A stretch of DNA of 64,000 bases from assembly GCF_004054195.1 (NCBI RefSeq), contig NZ_SBIW01000003.1, forward strand, positions 124,001 to 188,000, given 5' to 3'. Shown here one piece after another: positions 18,301-26,734 of this stretch. Numbering within the stretch: position 1 is the first letter of the stretch; every line of letters starts with the position of its first letter. A program made the position numbers and the translations under genes. Under the pieces are notes generated by a model. That model was not told the origin of the DNA. It saw only the letters and a program-made list of their open reading frames with translations, and ran no database searches. This DNA comes from Mucilaginibacter gilvus. GTDB taxonomy: Bacteria; Bacteroidota; Bacteroidia; Sphingobacteriales; Sphingobacteriaceae.

Positions 18301-18326
18301 AAAAGGCCCCGCAAGCGGAGCCTTTT
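18301..18326 (-). terminator. Rho-independent terminator of the isc cluster
   Basis: AAAAGGCCCCGC-aa-GCGGAGCCTTTT, a 12-bp stem with one mismatch, 22 bp after the iscA stop on the minus strand and followed there by a T-run (18295-18304 read as TTTTTTGGTT). Confidence 0.8.
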
Positions 18327-18347
18327 AATATTGTTAGCAAACGGTGC

Positions 18348-18674
18348 TTATACCGAAAAACTTTCGCCACAACCGCAGGTGCGGGTTGCATTTGGGTTAT
18401 GGAAGTTAAAGCCTTTACCGTTCAAACCGTCGCTGAAATCCAACTCCGTACCGGCAAGGTACAGGAATGATTTCATATCCAGCGCGAAACGTACGCCGCG
18501 GTCTTCAAAAAACTGGTCGCCCTTCTTTTCCTCGTTATCAAAATCGAGGTTGTAGGATAAACCCGAGCAGCCGCCACCCTGTACAGATACCCGCAGGAAA
18601 TAAGAGGCATCAAGCCCGCTATCCTGCATCAGGTTATCTATTTTAGATTTTGCTTTATCAGTTACAGTTACCAT
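18348..18674 (-). CDS. iscA: A-type iron-sulfur carrier (IscA/ErpA-like)
   Basis: A HesB/IscA-family carrier that receives and passes on Fe-S clusters. The 108 residues carry the three conserved cysteines: one in GGGCSGLSY (about position 36) and two in the C-terminal TCGCGESF. VTVTDKAKSKIDNLM is the usual N-terminus. It is the last gene of iscS-iscU-iscA, ending at the 18301-18326 terminator. I call it iscA by context; separating it from erpA or sufA by sequence alone is not safe. Confidence 0.92.
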   Translation of the reverse strand: MVTVTDKAKSKIDNLMQDSGLDASYFLRVSVQGGGCSGLSYNLDFDNEEKKGDQFFEDRGVRFALDMKSFLYLAGTELDFSDGLNGKGFNFHNPNATRTCGCGESFSV

Positions 18675-18698
18675 AGTAAGTAGTGAGTTGAGAGTAGT

Positions 18699-18745
18699 GA
18701 GTAGAGAATAGTTAAGTAATAAAAACCACTCACTATTCTCTACTC
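18699..18745. repeat. Hairpin repeat in the iscU-iscA spacer
   Basis: GAGTAGAGAATAGT at 18699-18712 pairs with ACTATTCTCTACTC at 18732-18745 (14 bp, 19-base loop). The flanks are built from degenerate GTGAGT/GTAGTGAG copies. It may attenuate or stabilise the isc transcript. Confidence 0.65.
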
Positions 18746-18760
18746 AATACTCACCAAAAT

Positions 18761-19174
18761 TTAGTGATGTGATTTTTCAAGCACAATTGGCTCCATGCCG
18801 TTTTTTACGCGGAAATCGTTGATGGCTGCTTTAATAGCATCCTCTGCCAAAACAGAACAGTGGATCTTAACCGGTGGAAGAGCAAGCTCTTCTACGATAT
18901 CCATGTTGTCAATTTTCATGGCGTCATCTACGCTTTTACCTTTAAGCCACTCTGTAGCTAAAGATGAAGAAGCGATAGCCGAACCACAGCCAAATGTTTT
19001 AAATTTCGCGTCGGTGATGATGTTGTTTTCATCAACCTGTATTTGTAAACGCATTACGTCGCCGCACTCGGGCGCACCAACAAGGCCGGTACCCACTTTG
19101 TGGCTGCTTTTATCTAACGTGCCCACGTTGCGGGGGTTAGTGTAATGGTCGATAACTTTATCTGAATAAGCCAT
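18761..19174 (-). CDS. iscU: Iron-sulfur cluster scaffold protein IscU
   Basis: The scaffold on which IscS-derived sulfur and iron are assembled into clusters. 137 residues with the three cysteine ligands and the regulatory Asp in the standard places: GAPECGDVMRLQI, FKTFGCGSAIASSS and LPPVKIHCSVLAEDAI. The LPPVK motif is the Hsp70/HscA recognition site. The N-terminus MAYSDKVIDHYTNPRNVG is canonical. It lies between iscS (115-bp spacer) and iscA (86-bp spacer) in the same direction; both spacers hold repeats. Confidence 0.96.
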   Translation of the reverse strand: MAYSDKVIDHYTNPRNVGTLDKSSHKVGTGLVGAPECGDVMRLQIQVDENNIITDAKFKTFGCGSAIASSSLATEWLKGKSVDDAMKIDNMDIVEELALPPVKIHCSVLAEDAIKAAINDFRVKNGMEPIVLEKSHH

Positions 19175-19180
19175 GTTTTT

Positions 19181-19286
19181 AAGTATTAAGTCAAAAGTAA
19201 AAAGTCAAAAGCCTTAATACTTTCTATGTTTCAAATTTTAAATTCTAATCAATTGCGCATTTTTCATCTGCATATCTGCACATCTA
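19181..19286. repeat. Composite repeats in the iscS-iscU spacer
   Basis: Two elements: AAGTATTAAG (19181-19190) paired with CTTAATACTT (19213-19222) around AGTCAAAAGTAAAAAGTC, and a CATCTGCATATCTGCACATC copy (about 19265-19284) of the family also seen at 4165-4304. Confidence 0.6.
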
Positions 19287-19289
19287 TCT

Positions 19290-20501
19290 TTAGTGTTCCG
19301 CCCACTCAATCGAGTCCAGGTCGATGCCTTCTTTAAACATTTCCCAAAGTGGCGACATGTTGCGCAGGTTTGTAACAGCTGTTTTGGTTACTTCTACAGC
19401 GTAATCAACTTCTTCTTCGGTAGTAAAGCGGCCTAAACCAAAACGGATAGATGAGTGTGCCAAATCGTCCGATAAGCCAAGGCTTTTCAGTACGTATGAT
19501 GGTTCCAACGATGCTGACGTACAGGCAGAACCAGACGATACCGCCAGGTCTTTCATCGCCATCATTAAACCTTCACCTTCAACATATTTAAAAGAGATGT
19601 TGGCTACATGCGGCAAGCGGTGTTCTACGTTACCGTTTACATAGCTTTCCTCTAAAACGGTTAAAGCACTTTCCAGTTTATCGCGCAGGGCAGATAAGCG
19701 GATCGCTTCGCTTTCCATTTCCAAACCGGCAATTTCGCAGGCTTTACCCAAGCCAACAATACCAGGTACGTTTAGGGTACCAGAACGCATACCGCGCTCA
19801 TGACCGCCACCGTCCATTTGCGCGGTAACTTTTACACGTGGTCCTTTACGGCGTACGTATAATGCGCCAACGCCCTTAGGACCGTACATTTTATGTGCGG
19901 ACATCGCTAAAAGGTCAATACCATCAGCAATAACATCAACAGGTATTTTACCAACAGCCTGGGTAGCATCCGTCATAAACAAAGCGCCATACTTGTGGGC
20001 AATAGCGGCAATTTCTTTAACAGGTTGAATTACACCAATTTCATTGTTGCCATACATGATAGATACCAGGATGGTTTCCGGCGTCATGGCGGCTTCCAGT
20101 ACGGCAAGGTCTACCAAACCGTCTTCTTTTACAGCAAGATAAGTAACCTTACCGCCAAGTTTTTCAACGTGTTTGCAGGCATCTAATATTGCTTTATGCT
20201 CGGTAACCGCGGTAATAATGTGGTTGCCTTTTTCTTTATACATTTCAAACACGCCTTTGATAGCCAAGTTGTCTGATTCGGTAGCGCCCGAAGTAAAAAT
20301 GATCTCTTTTTCTGAAGCGCCTATCAGTTTGGCCACCTGCTCGCGTGCATAATCAACGCCTTCTTCTGCTACCCAGCCAAAAGGGTGGTTACGGCTTGCC
20401 GCATTACCAAACTTTTCGTTAAAATACGGCAGCATAGCTTCCAGCACCCGGGGGTCCATTGGTGTGGTGGCGTTGTTATCTAAATAAATTGGGATGTTCA
20501 T
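19290..20501 (-). CDS. iscS: Cysteine desulfurase IscS
   Basis: A PLP enzyme converting cysteine to alanine and supplying persulfide sulfur for Fe-S clusters and thiolated cofactors. 403 residues with family motifs: [12 protein letters not shown] at the start, [26 protein letters not shown] lysine in [18 protein letters not shown], and the mobile catalytic loop with its cysteine in [17 protein letters not shown] (an S-x-x-x-C loop, IscS-like rather than SufS-like). It is first of iscS-iscU-iscA; no iscR or hscBA is present here. A -7 box TATATTTG lies at 20520-20527 on the minus strand. Confidence 0.96.
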   Translation of the reverse strand: MNIPIYLDNNATTPMDPRVLEAMLPYFNEKFGNAASRNHPFGWVAEEGVDYAREQVAKLIGASEKEIIFTSGATESDNLAIKGVFEMYKEKGNHIITAVTEHKAILDACKHVEKLGGKVTYLAVKEDGLVDLAVLEAAMTPETILVSIMYGNNEIGVIQPVKEIAAIAHKYGALFMTDATQAVGKIPVDVIADGIDLLAMSAHKMYGPKGVGALYVRRKGPRVKVTAQMDGGGHERGMRSGTLNVPGIVGLGKACEIAGLEMESEAIRLSALRDKLESALTVLEESYVNGNVEHRLPHVANISFKYVEGEGLMMAMKDLAVSSGSACTSASLEPSYVLKSLGLSDDLAHSSIRFGLGRFTTEEEVDYAVEVTKTAVTNLRNMSPLWEMFKEGIDLDSIEWAEH

Positions 20502-20519
20502 GGTTAAAAATTAACAACA

Positions 20520-20527
20520 CAAATATA
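20520..20527 (-). promoter_or_regulatory. -7 promoter box of iscS
   Basis: Minus-strand TATATTTG fits TAnnTTTG exactly and places the transcript start about 15 bases before the iscS ATG. No clear -33 TTTG was found at the usual distance. Confidence 0.5.
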
Positions 20528-20601
20528 CGCAAACTTTTACTTTAATAGTTTACAAGCCCTATAAAATGCATTTTGATGCCAATAATTTACAATATTTGGA
20601 C

Positions 20602-21003
20602 ATGAACAAGATAGAGCACATAGGCATTGTAGTAAAGGACATGCAAGCCGCCAAAAATATCTACGAACTGCTGCTGAATACATCTGTTTATAAAACCGAG
20701 GAAGTGCCCTCCGAAGGCGTAAATACCGCCTTTTTGCAAAGCGGCCCCAATAAAATAGAACTGCTGGAAGCTACATCTGCCGATAGCCCCATCGCCAAAT
20801 TTCTGGAGAAAAAAGGGGAGGGCATCCACCATATCGCCTTTGATGTTACAGATATAGAAGCCGAAATGGCCCGTTTAAAAGCTGAAGGCTTTGTGCTGTT
20901 GAATGATAAACCGAAACGCGGCGCGGATAATAAGTTGGTGTGTTTTGTGCACCCGAAGAGCGCGAACGGGGTTTTGGTGGAGCTGTGCCAGGAGGTTAGG
21001 TAG
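20602..21003 (+). CDS. mce: Methylmalonyl-CoA epimerase
   Basis: Interconverts the two epimers of methylmalonyl-CoA in the propionate/succinyl-CoA route. The start was chosen at ATG 20602 (MNKIEHIGIVVKDMQAAKNIYE), which gives the usual 133-residue VOC fold; an upstream in-frame start at 20566 adds residues with no family match. Metal and catalytic positions are visible in IEHIGI (His), EGIHHIAFDV (His) and GVLVELCQEV (Glu). It stands alone, divergent from iscS; mutase genes are not in the window. Confidence 0.93.
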   Translation: MNKIEHIGIVVKDMQAAKNIYELLLNTSVYKTEEVPSEGVNTAFLQSGPNKIELLEATSADSPIAKFLEKKGEGIHHIAFDVTDIEAEMARLKAEGFVLLNDKPKRGADNKLVCFVHPKSANGVLVELCQEVR

Positions 21004-21480
21004 CAGTTGCTGTGGGCAGTTATTGTCTGAACTCGAATTTTAAGAATTACCAAATGGTCAGAATTTAAAAAAACTAAAACCTCCTTTCTGTATTCCAATT
21101 AATTCGACAAATTCGAGTTTAGCCAATCCCGCGTTAAGGATCGCAGTGGAAACCCCGGAATGTAGCGCTGCTTCTATCAGCAGCGTGGAATGAGGAGTTG
21201 CAGCGTAGAGCCCGGCCGAAGGCAACGCCCAAATCAGTTAGCTTTATCGCCTTACCCCAAGTTTATGGAATTACCGAATTGTTGGAATTTAACAACCAAA
21301 AAGAGTCTTCCTCTAAATTCCAATAATCCGACAAAATCGAGTTAAGACAAATCTCCTCAAGGCAACAATTCCCCAAAAACTACGTATAAGAAAACTGCAT
21401 TGCAGCATAGCGAATGCTCCTGACTAATAGTTATTTTTACTCCTGATAAGAATAACTACTGCGGGCCGGTTTAAACTTAA
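21004..21480. repeat. 477-bp intergenic region with a composite repeat element
   Basis: No ORF of protein-like content. Two imperfect direct copies of ATTCCAATTAATTCGACAAA-TTCGAGTT (about 21091-21119 and 21320-21346) bracket a GC-rich core (about 21129-21232). The core starts CGCGTTAAGGATCGCAGTGG, contains a CGCTGCT/AGCAGCG hairpin and ends GCCCGGCCGAAGGCAACGCC. From memory, long intergenic elements with such ends recur in Bacteroidota genomes; no comparison was possible here. Confidence 0.55.
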
Positions 21481-22863
21481 ATGAAAAACATAATTTACTT
21501 AATGCATTGTATTACAGGTGTATTTTTAATTACGTCCTTGGTGATGTGTGCCAAAAAAACCGACGCGGTTAAAACGCCCGTTGTGAAAACGGTGAAAGAT
21601 ACTACGGAAACTTCTATCACACCGCCAATTGTACCCTCTATCCCAACCTTCACTATAAAACCTGCCGATTGGTTTTTCGATGCCGCTGCTGTACCCGCTG
21701 GCGCTATCATCTATATCCCCGCAGGTAAGCGCGATGCTCTGCTGCTGAAAAATATAAAAGGCACGGTAGATAAGCCTATCACGGTGATTAACCAGGGCGG
21801 TAAGGTGACTATATCGGCTACGGCTTCAGCATCATACGGGTTAAAGGCGCAGAATTGTCAGTTCTTTAAGATTCTGGGCAACGGCGCTTCGGGCGTTAAA
21901 TATGGTATAGACATTACCGGTGCCAACATTGGCGTTACGATGGACGACCGGAGCACCGAACTGGAAATAGGCAATATAGAGGTGCGAAATAGCGGGTTTG
22001 CCGGCATTATGGCAAAAACCGACCCTTCCTGCGATGTAGCCACCCAGCGCGGGCACTTTACCATGAGCAATGTTATTCTCCACGATAATTATGTACACCA
22101 AACAGGCGGAGAAGGTTTTTATATAGGTAATTCCTTTTATGCCGATGGGGTTTCGCTTGCTTGCGGTAACGTTTTACCACACGATGTAGTGAATGCTAAG
22201 GTATACAACAATATTGTCGATTCCACAGGTTGTGAAGGCATCCAGGTTGGGAGCGCGACAGTAGGGGCCGAAATTTATAACAATACGGTTAAATCGCCGG
22301 GCTTAAAGCCTTTTGCTGCCGGGCAGGATAACGGGATCCAGATAGGAGAAGGCACGGGCGGCAAATGCTATAACAATCTTATCAAAAATGCGCCGGGCAA
22401 CGGCATTATTGTTCTTGGCTTGGGAGATAACCTGGTATATAATAACTATATCCTAAATTCCGGCGGGCACGGTATTTTTGCAGATTCGAGGTATACGCCG
22501 GGGCCGAATTTTCAATTCATCAACAACACCATCATTGCCCCCGCTTTGGATGGGATCAAATTAAACTCCGAAACCATCCCCATGAACACCGTTATCAATA
22601 ACGTTATCATAATACCCGGAACCGGTATTGCCGTAAACAGGAAAAGCAAAAGTGTAAAACTTATCAGTCTGAATAACTATACGAGTAGGGATGTAAATGC
22701 CTGCCAGTTTGTGAACTATGGCGCGGGCGATTATCATTTGCAGTCAACTTCGCCATTAATAAACGCCGGTGCTGATGTGCTTATTTACGGCGTAAGCTTT
22801 GATTTTTTTGGCAAGGCACGCACCTCTGCCAACGGCTTTGATATTGGGGCAACAGAGTATTAA
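21481..22863 (+). CDS. Secreted right-handed beta-helix protein, copy 1
   Basis: 460 residues. The N-terminus has a signal segment ending LVMC-AKK, a weak lipobox that may make it an outer-membrane lipoprotein. After a Thr/Pro linker the body shows parallel beta-helix (PbH1-type) repeats: YNNIVDSTGCEGIQVGSA, NGIQIGEGTGGKCYNNLIKNAPGNGIIVLGLGDNLVYNN, HGIFADSRYTPGP and others. It ends DIGATEY, a common end of Bacteroidota beta-helix proteins. This fold occurs in polysaccharide lyases and glycan-binding proteins, but no catalytic motif stands out. The neighbouring gene at 23158 is a clear paralogue of identical length. Likely role: extracellular polysaccharide binding or degradation (inference). 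Confidence 0.8.
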   Translation: MKNIIYLMHCITGVFLITSLVMCAKKTDAVKTPVVKTVKDTTETSITPPIVPSIPTFTIKPADWFFDAAAVPAGAIIYIPAGKRDALLLKNIKGTVDKPITVINQGGKVTISATASASYGLKAQNCQFFKILGNGASGVKYGIDITGANIGVTMDDRSTELEIGNIEVRNSGFAGIMAKTDPSCDVATQRGHFTMSNVILHDNYVHQTGGEGFYIGNSFYADGVSLACGNVLPHDVVNAKVYNNIVDSTGCEGIQVGSATVGAEIYNNTVKSPGLKPFAAGQDNGIQIGEGTGGKCYNNLIKNAPGNGIIVLGLGDNLVYNNYILNSGGHGIFADSRYTPGPNFQFINNTIIAPALDGIKLNSETIPMNTVINNVIIIPGTGIAVNRKSKSVKLISLNNYTSRDVNACQFVNYGAGDYHLQSTSPLINAGADVLIYGVSFDFFGKARTSANGFDIGATEY

Positions 22864-23157
22864 AAGCTCGCCTCCCGGCCTGGAAAGTTAGACGTTGCGT
22901 ATGCCAATTACGCCATTCTAAAGAGTTTCGCCCCAATTATCCTACCGTCCTCAATAACAGCCTATTTCTATTGGTAGTTACATGAATTCAACTGTAGCTA
23001 AATTTTATTTTCCTTCCCGTCTCAACCCGGTGTTTTTATTAACACCCACGAAAAAAATAGCAACCATTTATCAAAGGTGCCGTATACAACGCTATTAGAG
23101 CTATCGGTTGTAATGGCCGTTCGATTTGTGTTTTTTACCCGTGCTAATAATTTACAA

Positions 23158-24540
23158 ATGAAGATCAAAATCTACCTTTTGCGCATTACTGCGGCTGTTG
23201 CAATTGTATCATTTTTTACGATGTGTACAAAAAACGCGATCGTTATTGAAAAAAATCAGGCTTCGGCCTTAGCTAAAAAACCGACGAAGGGAGTTCTGCA
23301 AGAAGGTGTTGTTGCTATTGGCACCTACACCGTGCAGCCCAACGAGTGGTTTGTTGATGGAACCAACATGGCCCCTGGTACAATTATTTATGTCCCCGCC
23401 GGAACCCGCGGCTCGCTGCTGCTCAAAAATTTTAAGGGCACTATAACCAGCCCTATTATTGTTGTAAATAAAGGGGGGAGGGTTACCTTTTCTGCCGACG
23501 TTACCGCTTCTTACGGTTTTAAAACCCAAAATTGCCAATATTTTAAGGTGCTTGGCAATGGCGTGGCTGGTATTAAATACGGCTTTGATGTAAATGGCGG
23601 CAACATTGGCATGACGATGGACGACCTGAGTTCTGACTTTGAGATAGCGAATGTTGAGGTGCGCAACAGCGGTTTTGCGGGTATCATGGCCAAAACCGAT
23701 CCATCCTGCGATGAGGCCACCTGGCGCGGGCATTTTATAATGGATAACGTGTTGATCCACGATAATTACGTACACAAAACAGGCGGCGAAGGTTTGTATA
23801 TTGGTAACTCTTTTTACGCCGAAGGCAGGCAGCTTGCCTGCGGCACGGTTATGCCGCACGATGTGCTTAACCTAAAAGTATATAACAACTTAACAGATTC
23901 TACGGGTTGCGAGGGCATCCAGGTTGGCAGCGCTACTTTGAACTGCGAGGTGTATCAGAATGTAGTAAGATCGCCCGGTTTATCGCCTTTTGCAAGCGGG
24001 CAAAATAATGGCATACAAATAGGGGAGGGCACCGGCGGAAAATGCTACCGCAACCTTGTTAAAAACGCACCCGGTAATGGCATTATTGTTTTGGGACTTG
24101 GCGATAATGTAGTTTACGATAACATCATTATCAATACTGGCGACCATGGCATTTTCGCAGATTCGCGATACACCCCCGGCCCGCATTTTGAATTTATCAA
24201 CAATACCATCATTAATCCCGGTGCGTATGGGATAAGGTTGAATTCTGAAAGCATCCCAATGAATACGGTTATTAATAATCTTTTTGTTTTGCCGATAGCT
24301 GCTAACGCGATAAACCGCATGGATACCGATGTTAAACTAACAGCATCAAATAATTATATAGCTAAAACTATAAGCGAGGTGAAGTTTAAGAATTTTAACG
24401 CGGATGACTTTCATTTAACTGCTAAGTCGCCGGTTAATAACAAGGGAATTAGTGTGTTGGCGTACGGTGTTAGTGTGGATTATTATGGTAGGGTACGCCC
24501 AACCACTGGTTCTGTTGACGTTGGCGCTACTGAGTATTGA
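23158..24540 (+). CDS. Secreted right-handed beta-helix protein, copy 2
   Basis: The start was placed at ATG 23158 (MKIKIYLLRITAAVAIVSFFTMC-TKN), giving a lipoprotein-like signal and exactly the 460-residue length of the gene upstream. The body matches copy 1 throughout, with long identical stretches (EVRNSGFAGIMAKTDPSCD, GNGIIVLGLGDN, HGIFADSRYTPGP) and differences mainly near the N-terminus and the last coils. It is a tandem duplication now separated by 294 bp; the spacer has no gene. Each copy probably has its own promoter. Ligand or substrate unknown, as for copy 1. Confidence 0.8.
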   Translation: MKIKIYLLRITAAVAIVSFFTMCTKNAIVIEKNQASALAKKPTKGVLQEGVVAIGTYTVQPNEWFVDGTNMAPGTIIYVPAGTRGSLLLKNFKGTITSPIIVVNKGGRVTFSADVTASYGFKTQNCQYFKVLGNGVAGIKYGFDVNGGNIGMTMDDLSSDFEIANVEVRNSGFAGIMAKTDPSCDEATWRGHFIMDNVLIHDNYVHKTGGEGLYIGNSFYAEGRQLACGTVMPHDVLNLKVYNNLTDSTGCEGIQVGSATLNCEVYQNVVRSPGLSPFASGQNNGIQIGEGTGGKCYRNLVKNAPGNGIIVLGLGDNVVYDNIIINTGDHGIFADSRYTPGPHFEFINNTIINPGAYGIRLNSESIPMNTVINNLFVLPIAANAINRMDTDVKLTASNNYIAKTISEVKFKNFNADDFHLTAKSPVNNKGISVLAYGVSVDYYGRVRPTTGSVDVGATEY

Positions 24541-24690
24541 TAGGTATCGGGTAAATTCGGTGCCGATTAATATATCATTCAGGGAATATCAACAATTTTA
24601 TAAAACGCAATTCGATGAAAACAAGTTATTTAAGGTAGATGATATGAAATAGAAAGTAGTAAGAATTGTGGAGCCTCAGCCACTGGCTTG

Positions 24691-25146
24691 TTAAGGAACC
24701 AAAACTAACGGACAGCCACAATTATTCATTACCGGTGGAATGTTACTATCAAAGTAGGATGTAGCTATCGCATTTTCCACGTGGTTGCCCATTACAACTA
24801 TCCAAATTTTATTTTCGGCCACCAGTTCCAAGATAGTTTCTACCACCGGGCCCATACCCTTTTTGCATTTGATATTGATAGCCGATTGCTGCTCGCTTGT
24901 CAATTTCGATTTTAGATGCCCGGCTAACTGACTTAACAGATTGGTGCTTTTTTTCGTCTTTGCTGCAATTTCACTTTCTGCAGACCGCCGTTCACCCGTT
25001 ATTACCGAAGCTTCAATAGAAATAATGGAATTGTATATTAACAAATTAGCGGTGTTGCTTATAGCAAGTTCCAACGCAAAGTCTGCGGCCCGCCCTGCCC
25101 GTTTTGTAAAATCGGTTAACAATAATATCGTTTTTTGGTTTTTCAT
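24691..25146 (-). CDS. UspA-family universal stress protein (single domain)
   Basis: 151 residues with the Usp alpha/beta fold: strand 1 KTILLLTDFTKRAGRAADFALELA and C-terminal strand CPLVLVP. The ATP-binding signature G-x2-G-x9-G is not intact (VMGNHVENAIATSYFDSN), so it probably belongs to the non-nucleotide-binding type. It is the last gene of the porin-dicarboxylate-fumarate reductase operon, five bases after the DUF6544 stop. Usp proteins commonly accumulate under low oxygen or energy stress, which fits the predicted control of this operon. Confidence 0.85.
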   Translation of the reverse strand: MKNQKTILLLTDFTKRAGRAADFALELAISNTANLLIYNSIISIEASVITGERRSAESEIAAKTKKSTNLLSQLAGHLKSKLTSEQQSAINIKCKKGMGPVVETILELVAENKIWIVVMGNHVENAIATSYFDSNIPPVMNNCGCPLVLVP

Positions 25147-25151
25147 AGCGC

Positions 25152-25967
25152 CTAATTATTAAATGCTTTTGGATTATTGTATTGGATATTCGTTAACTGG
25201 AACCTGGCGTAACTTAGTGCGCCTTCCTTCAATTGCCAAATGGCTTCGGTAGCGTAAGGGATAGATACGCCATTTATTCTATGGTAATCCGAGAGTTTGG
25301 CCAGCCATGTTTCTAAGCCGGTATCACCCATATACCGCCTGGTTTCAAGTTGAATGATCTCGTCTGCCTCATTAAAAGAAACGATATAGTACACTTGTAG
25401 CCCCTGGTATTGAAATATTAGCTTAGCGGTTTTGCTATCTATATCCTCCCATCTCAGGTTTTCGCTCGGTAAAAGATTTGTAGGGAACCATACGCTTTCC
25501 GCAAGCCACCGTAGGAGCTCACCCTGATCGAAATTGCGGCCTCTGCCATTTACTATAGGATAAATACTAAATAAACTTACATTTAGACCGCCGCTTCCGT
25601 TAATATAAAAGTCTTTAGCAGTAAACGTTGTCGTTTCACATTTCCATAAAAATCCGGGGATGGCGGTGGTGAAATATTCTTCACCAACAATATTTATCCA
25701 TTTTTTCCCGGGGCCAGTTTTAAATTTTCCGCTGTGCTTTAAGCGAACATAATTAATATATGGCTGCCCGTCCGTCAACACATGCTTAAAGTATCGTTGA
25801 ACGGGGGCCGGCAAACCTTCTAACTGACTGTATTGAAATACATTTCCCGAAGTTTCTGATAAAGAGAACAACCGTTTCACTTGTTTGTGAAACTGGATCG
25901 AGGCCCTGGTCTTTGCAGCAAATACAAATGCTAAAAATCCAGTCAAAATTATTATGGTTAGTATCAT
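25152..25967 (-). CDS. DUF6544-family membrane-anchored protein
   Basis: The start was set at ATG 25967 (MILTIIILTGFLAFVFAAKTR), 11 bases after the frdB stop; the alternative TTG at 25982 would overlap that stop. 271 residues: one N-terminal membrane helix, then a soluble beta-rich domain with LEGLPAPVQRYFKHVLTDGQPYINYVRLKHSGKFK and a C-terminal ATEAIWQL. It resembles the DUF6544 family, whose function is unknown to me. Its place inside the fumarate-reductase operon suggests an envelope role tied to that regulon, but nothing in the sequence shows it. Confidence 0.75.
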   Translation of the reverse strand: MILTIIILTGFLAFVFAAKTRASIQFHKQVKRLFSLSETSGNVFQYSQLEGLPAPVQRYFKHVLTDGQPYINYVRLKHSGKFKTGPGKKWINIVGEEYFTTAIPGFLWKCETTTFTAKDFYINGSGGLNVSLFSIYPIVNGRGRNFDQGELLRWLAESVWFPTNLLPSENLRWEDIDSKTAKLIFQYQGLQVYYIVSFNEADEIIQLETRRYMGDTGLETWLAKLSDYHRINGVSIPYATEAIWQLKEGALSYARFQLTNIQYNNPKAFNN

Positions 25968-25978
25968 GGCTTTAAATG

Positions 25979-26725
25979 TCAATGCTGAACCAATTGAGCC
26001 TTGTTATACTCATAGTTCATCCTGGCGATGTGCAGTACAGAGATCTCCTGCGGGCATTCCACTTCGCAAGCTTCGGTATTGCTGCAATGGCCAAAGCCCT
26101 CGGCATCCATTTGATCTACCATGGCAATTACACGTTCCGTCCGTTCAATTTGTCCCTGTGGTAATAAAGCCAATTGGGTAATTTTTGCGGAGGTAAACAG
26201 ATCGGCGCTGGAATTTTTACAGGTAGCCACACAAGCCCCGCAACCAATACATGCCGCGGCATCAAATGCAGCCTCTGCAATGGCGTGTGCTATCAATATT
26301 CCGTTTGCTTCCGGAGTTTCGCCGGTTGAGGCAGAAATAAAACCGCCTGCCTGGATGATTTTATCGAATGCCTTACGGTCAACTTTTAAATCGCGAACGA
26401 TTGGGAATGCAGCAGCACGGAACGGCTCGATGTATATAGTGTCTCCATCTTTAAAACTCCGCATGTGTAACTGGCAGGTAGTAGTATGGGTAAGTGGGCC
26501 ATGCGCGCGTCCGTTTATCATCATACCGCATTGCCCACAAATGCCTTCGCGGCAATCGTGGTCAAATTCTACCACGCGTTCGCTTTTTTGTATCAGTGAT
26601 TCGTTCAGCAGGTCCATCATCTCCAGGAATGACATATCCTGCGATACATCATCCAGTTGATAATCCTTCATTTGGCCGGGTGATGCGGGGTTATCCTGCC
26701 GCCATATCTTCAAGTATATTTTCAT
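25979..26725 (-). CDS. sdhB: Succinate dehydrogenase / fumarate reductase iron-sulfur subunit
   Basis: The electron-transfer subunit linking the flavoprotein to the membrane quinone site. 248 residues with all cluster motifs: [2Fe-2S] at [12 protein letters not shown] with a downstream Cys, [4Fe-4S] at [13 protein letters not shown], and a further cluster at [12 protein letters not shown]. Gene order C-A-B with 5-10-bp gaps shows one complex. The same complex type can run as succinate dehydrogenase or as fumarate reductase. The operon with a dicarboxylate carrier, and FNR-like boxes in front of it, favour fumarate reduction under low oxygen; this is inference. Confidence 0.94.
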   Translation of the reverse strand: MKIYLKIWRQDNPASPGQMKDYQLDDVSQDMSFLEMMDLLNESLIQKSERVVEFDHDCREGICGQCGMMINGRAHGPLTHTTTCQLHMRSFKDGDTIYIEPFRAAAFPIVRDLKVDRKAFDKIIQAGGFISASTGETPEANGILIAHAIAEAAFDAAACIGCGACVATCKNSSADLFTSAKITQLALLPQGQIERTERVIAMVDQMDAEGFGHCSNTEACEVECPQEISVLHIARMNYEYNKAQLVQH

Positions 26726-26734
26726 GATCGGGAA

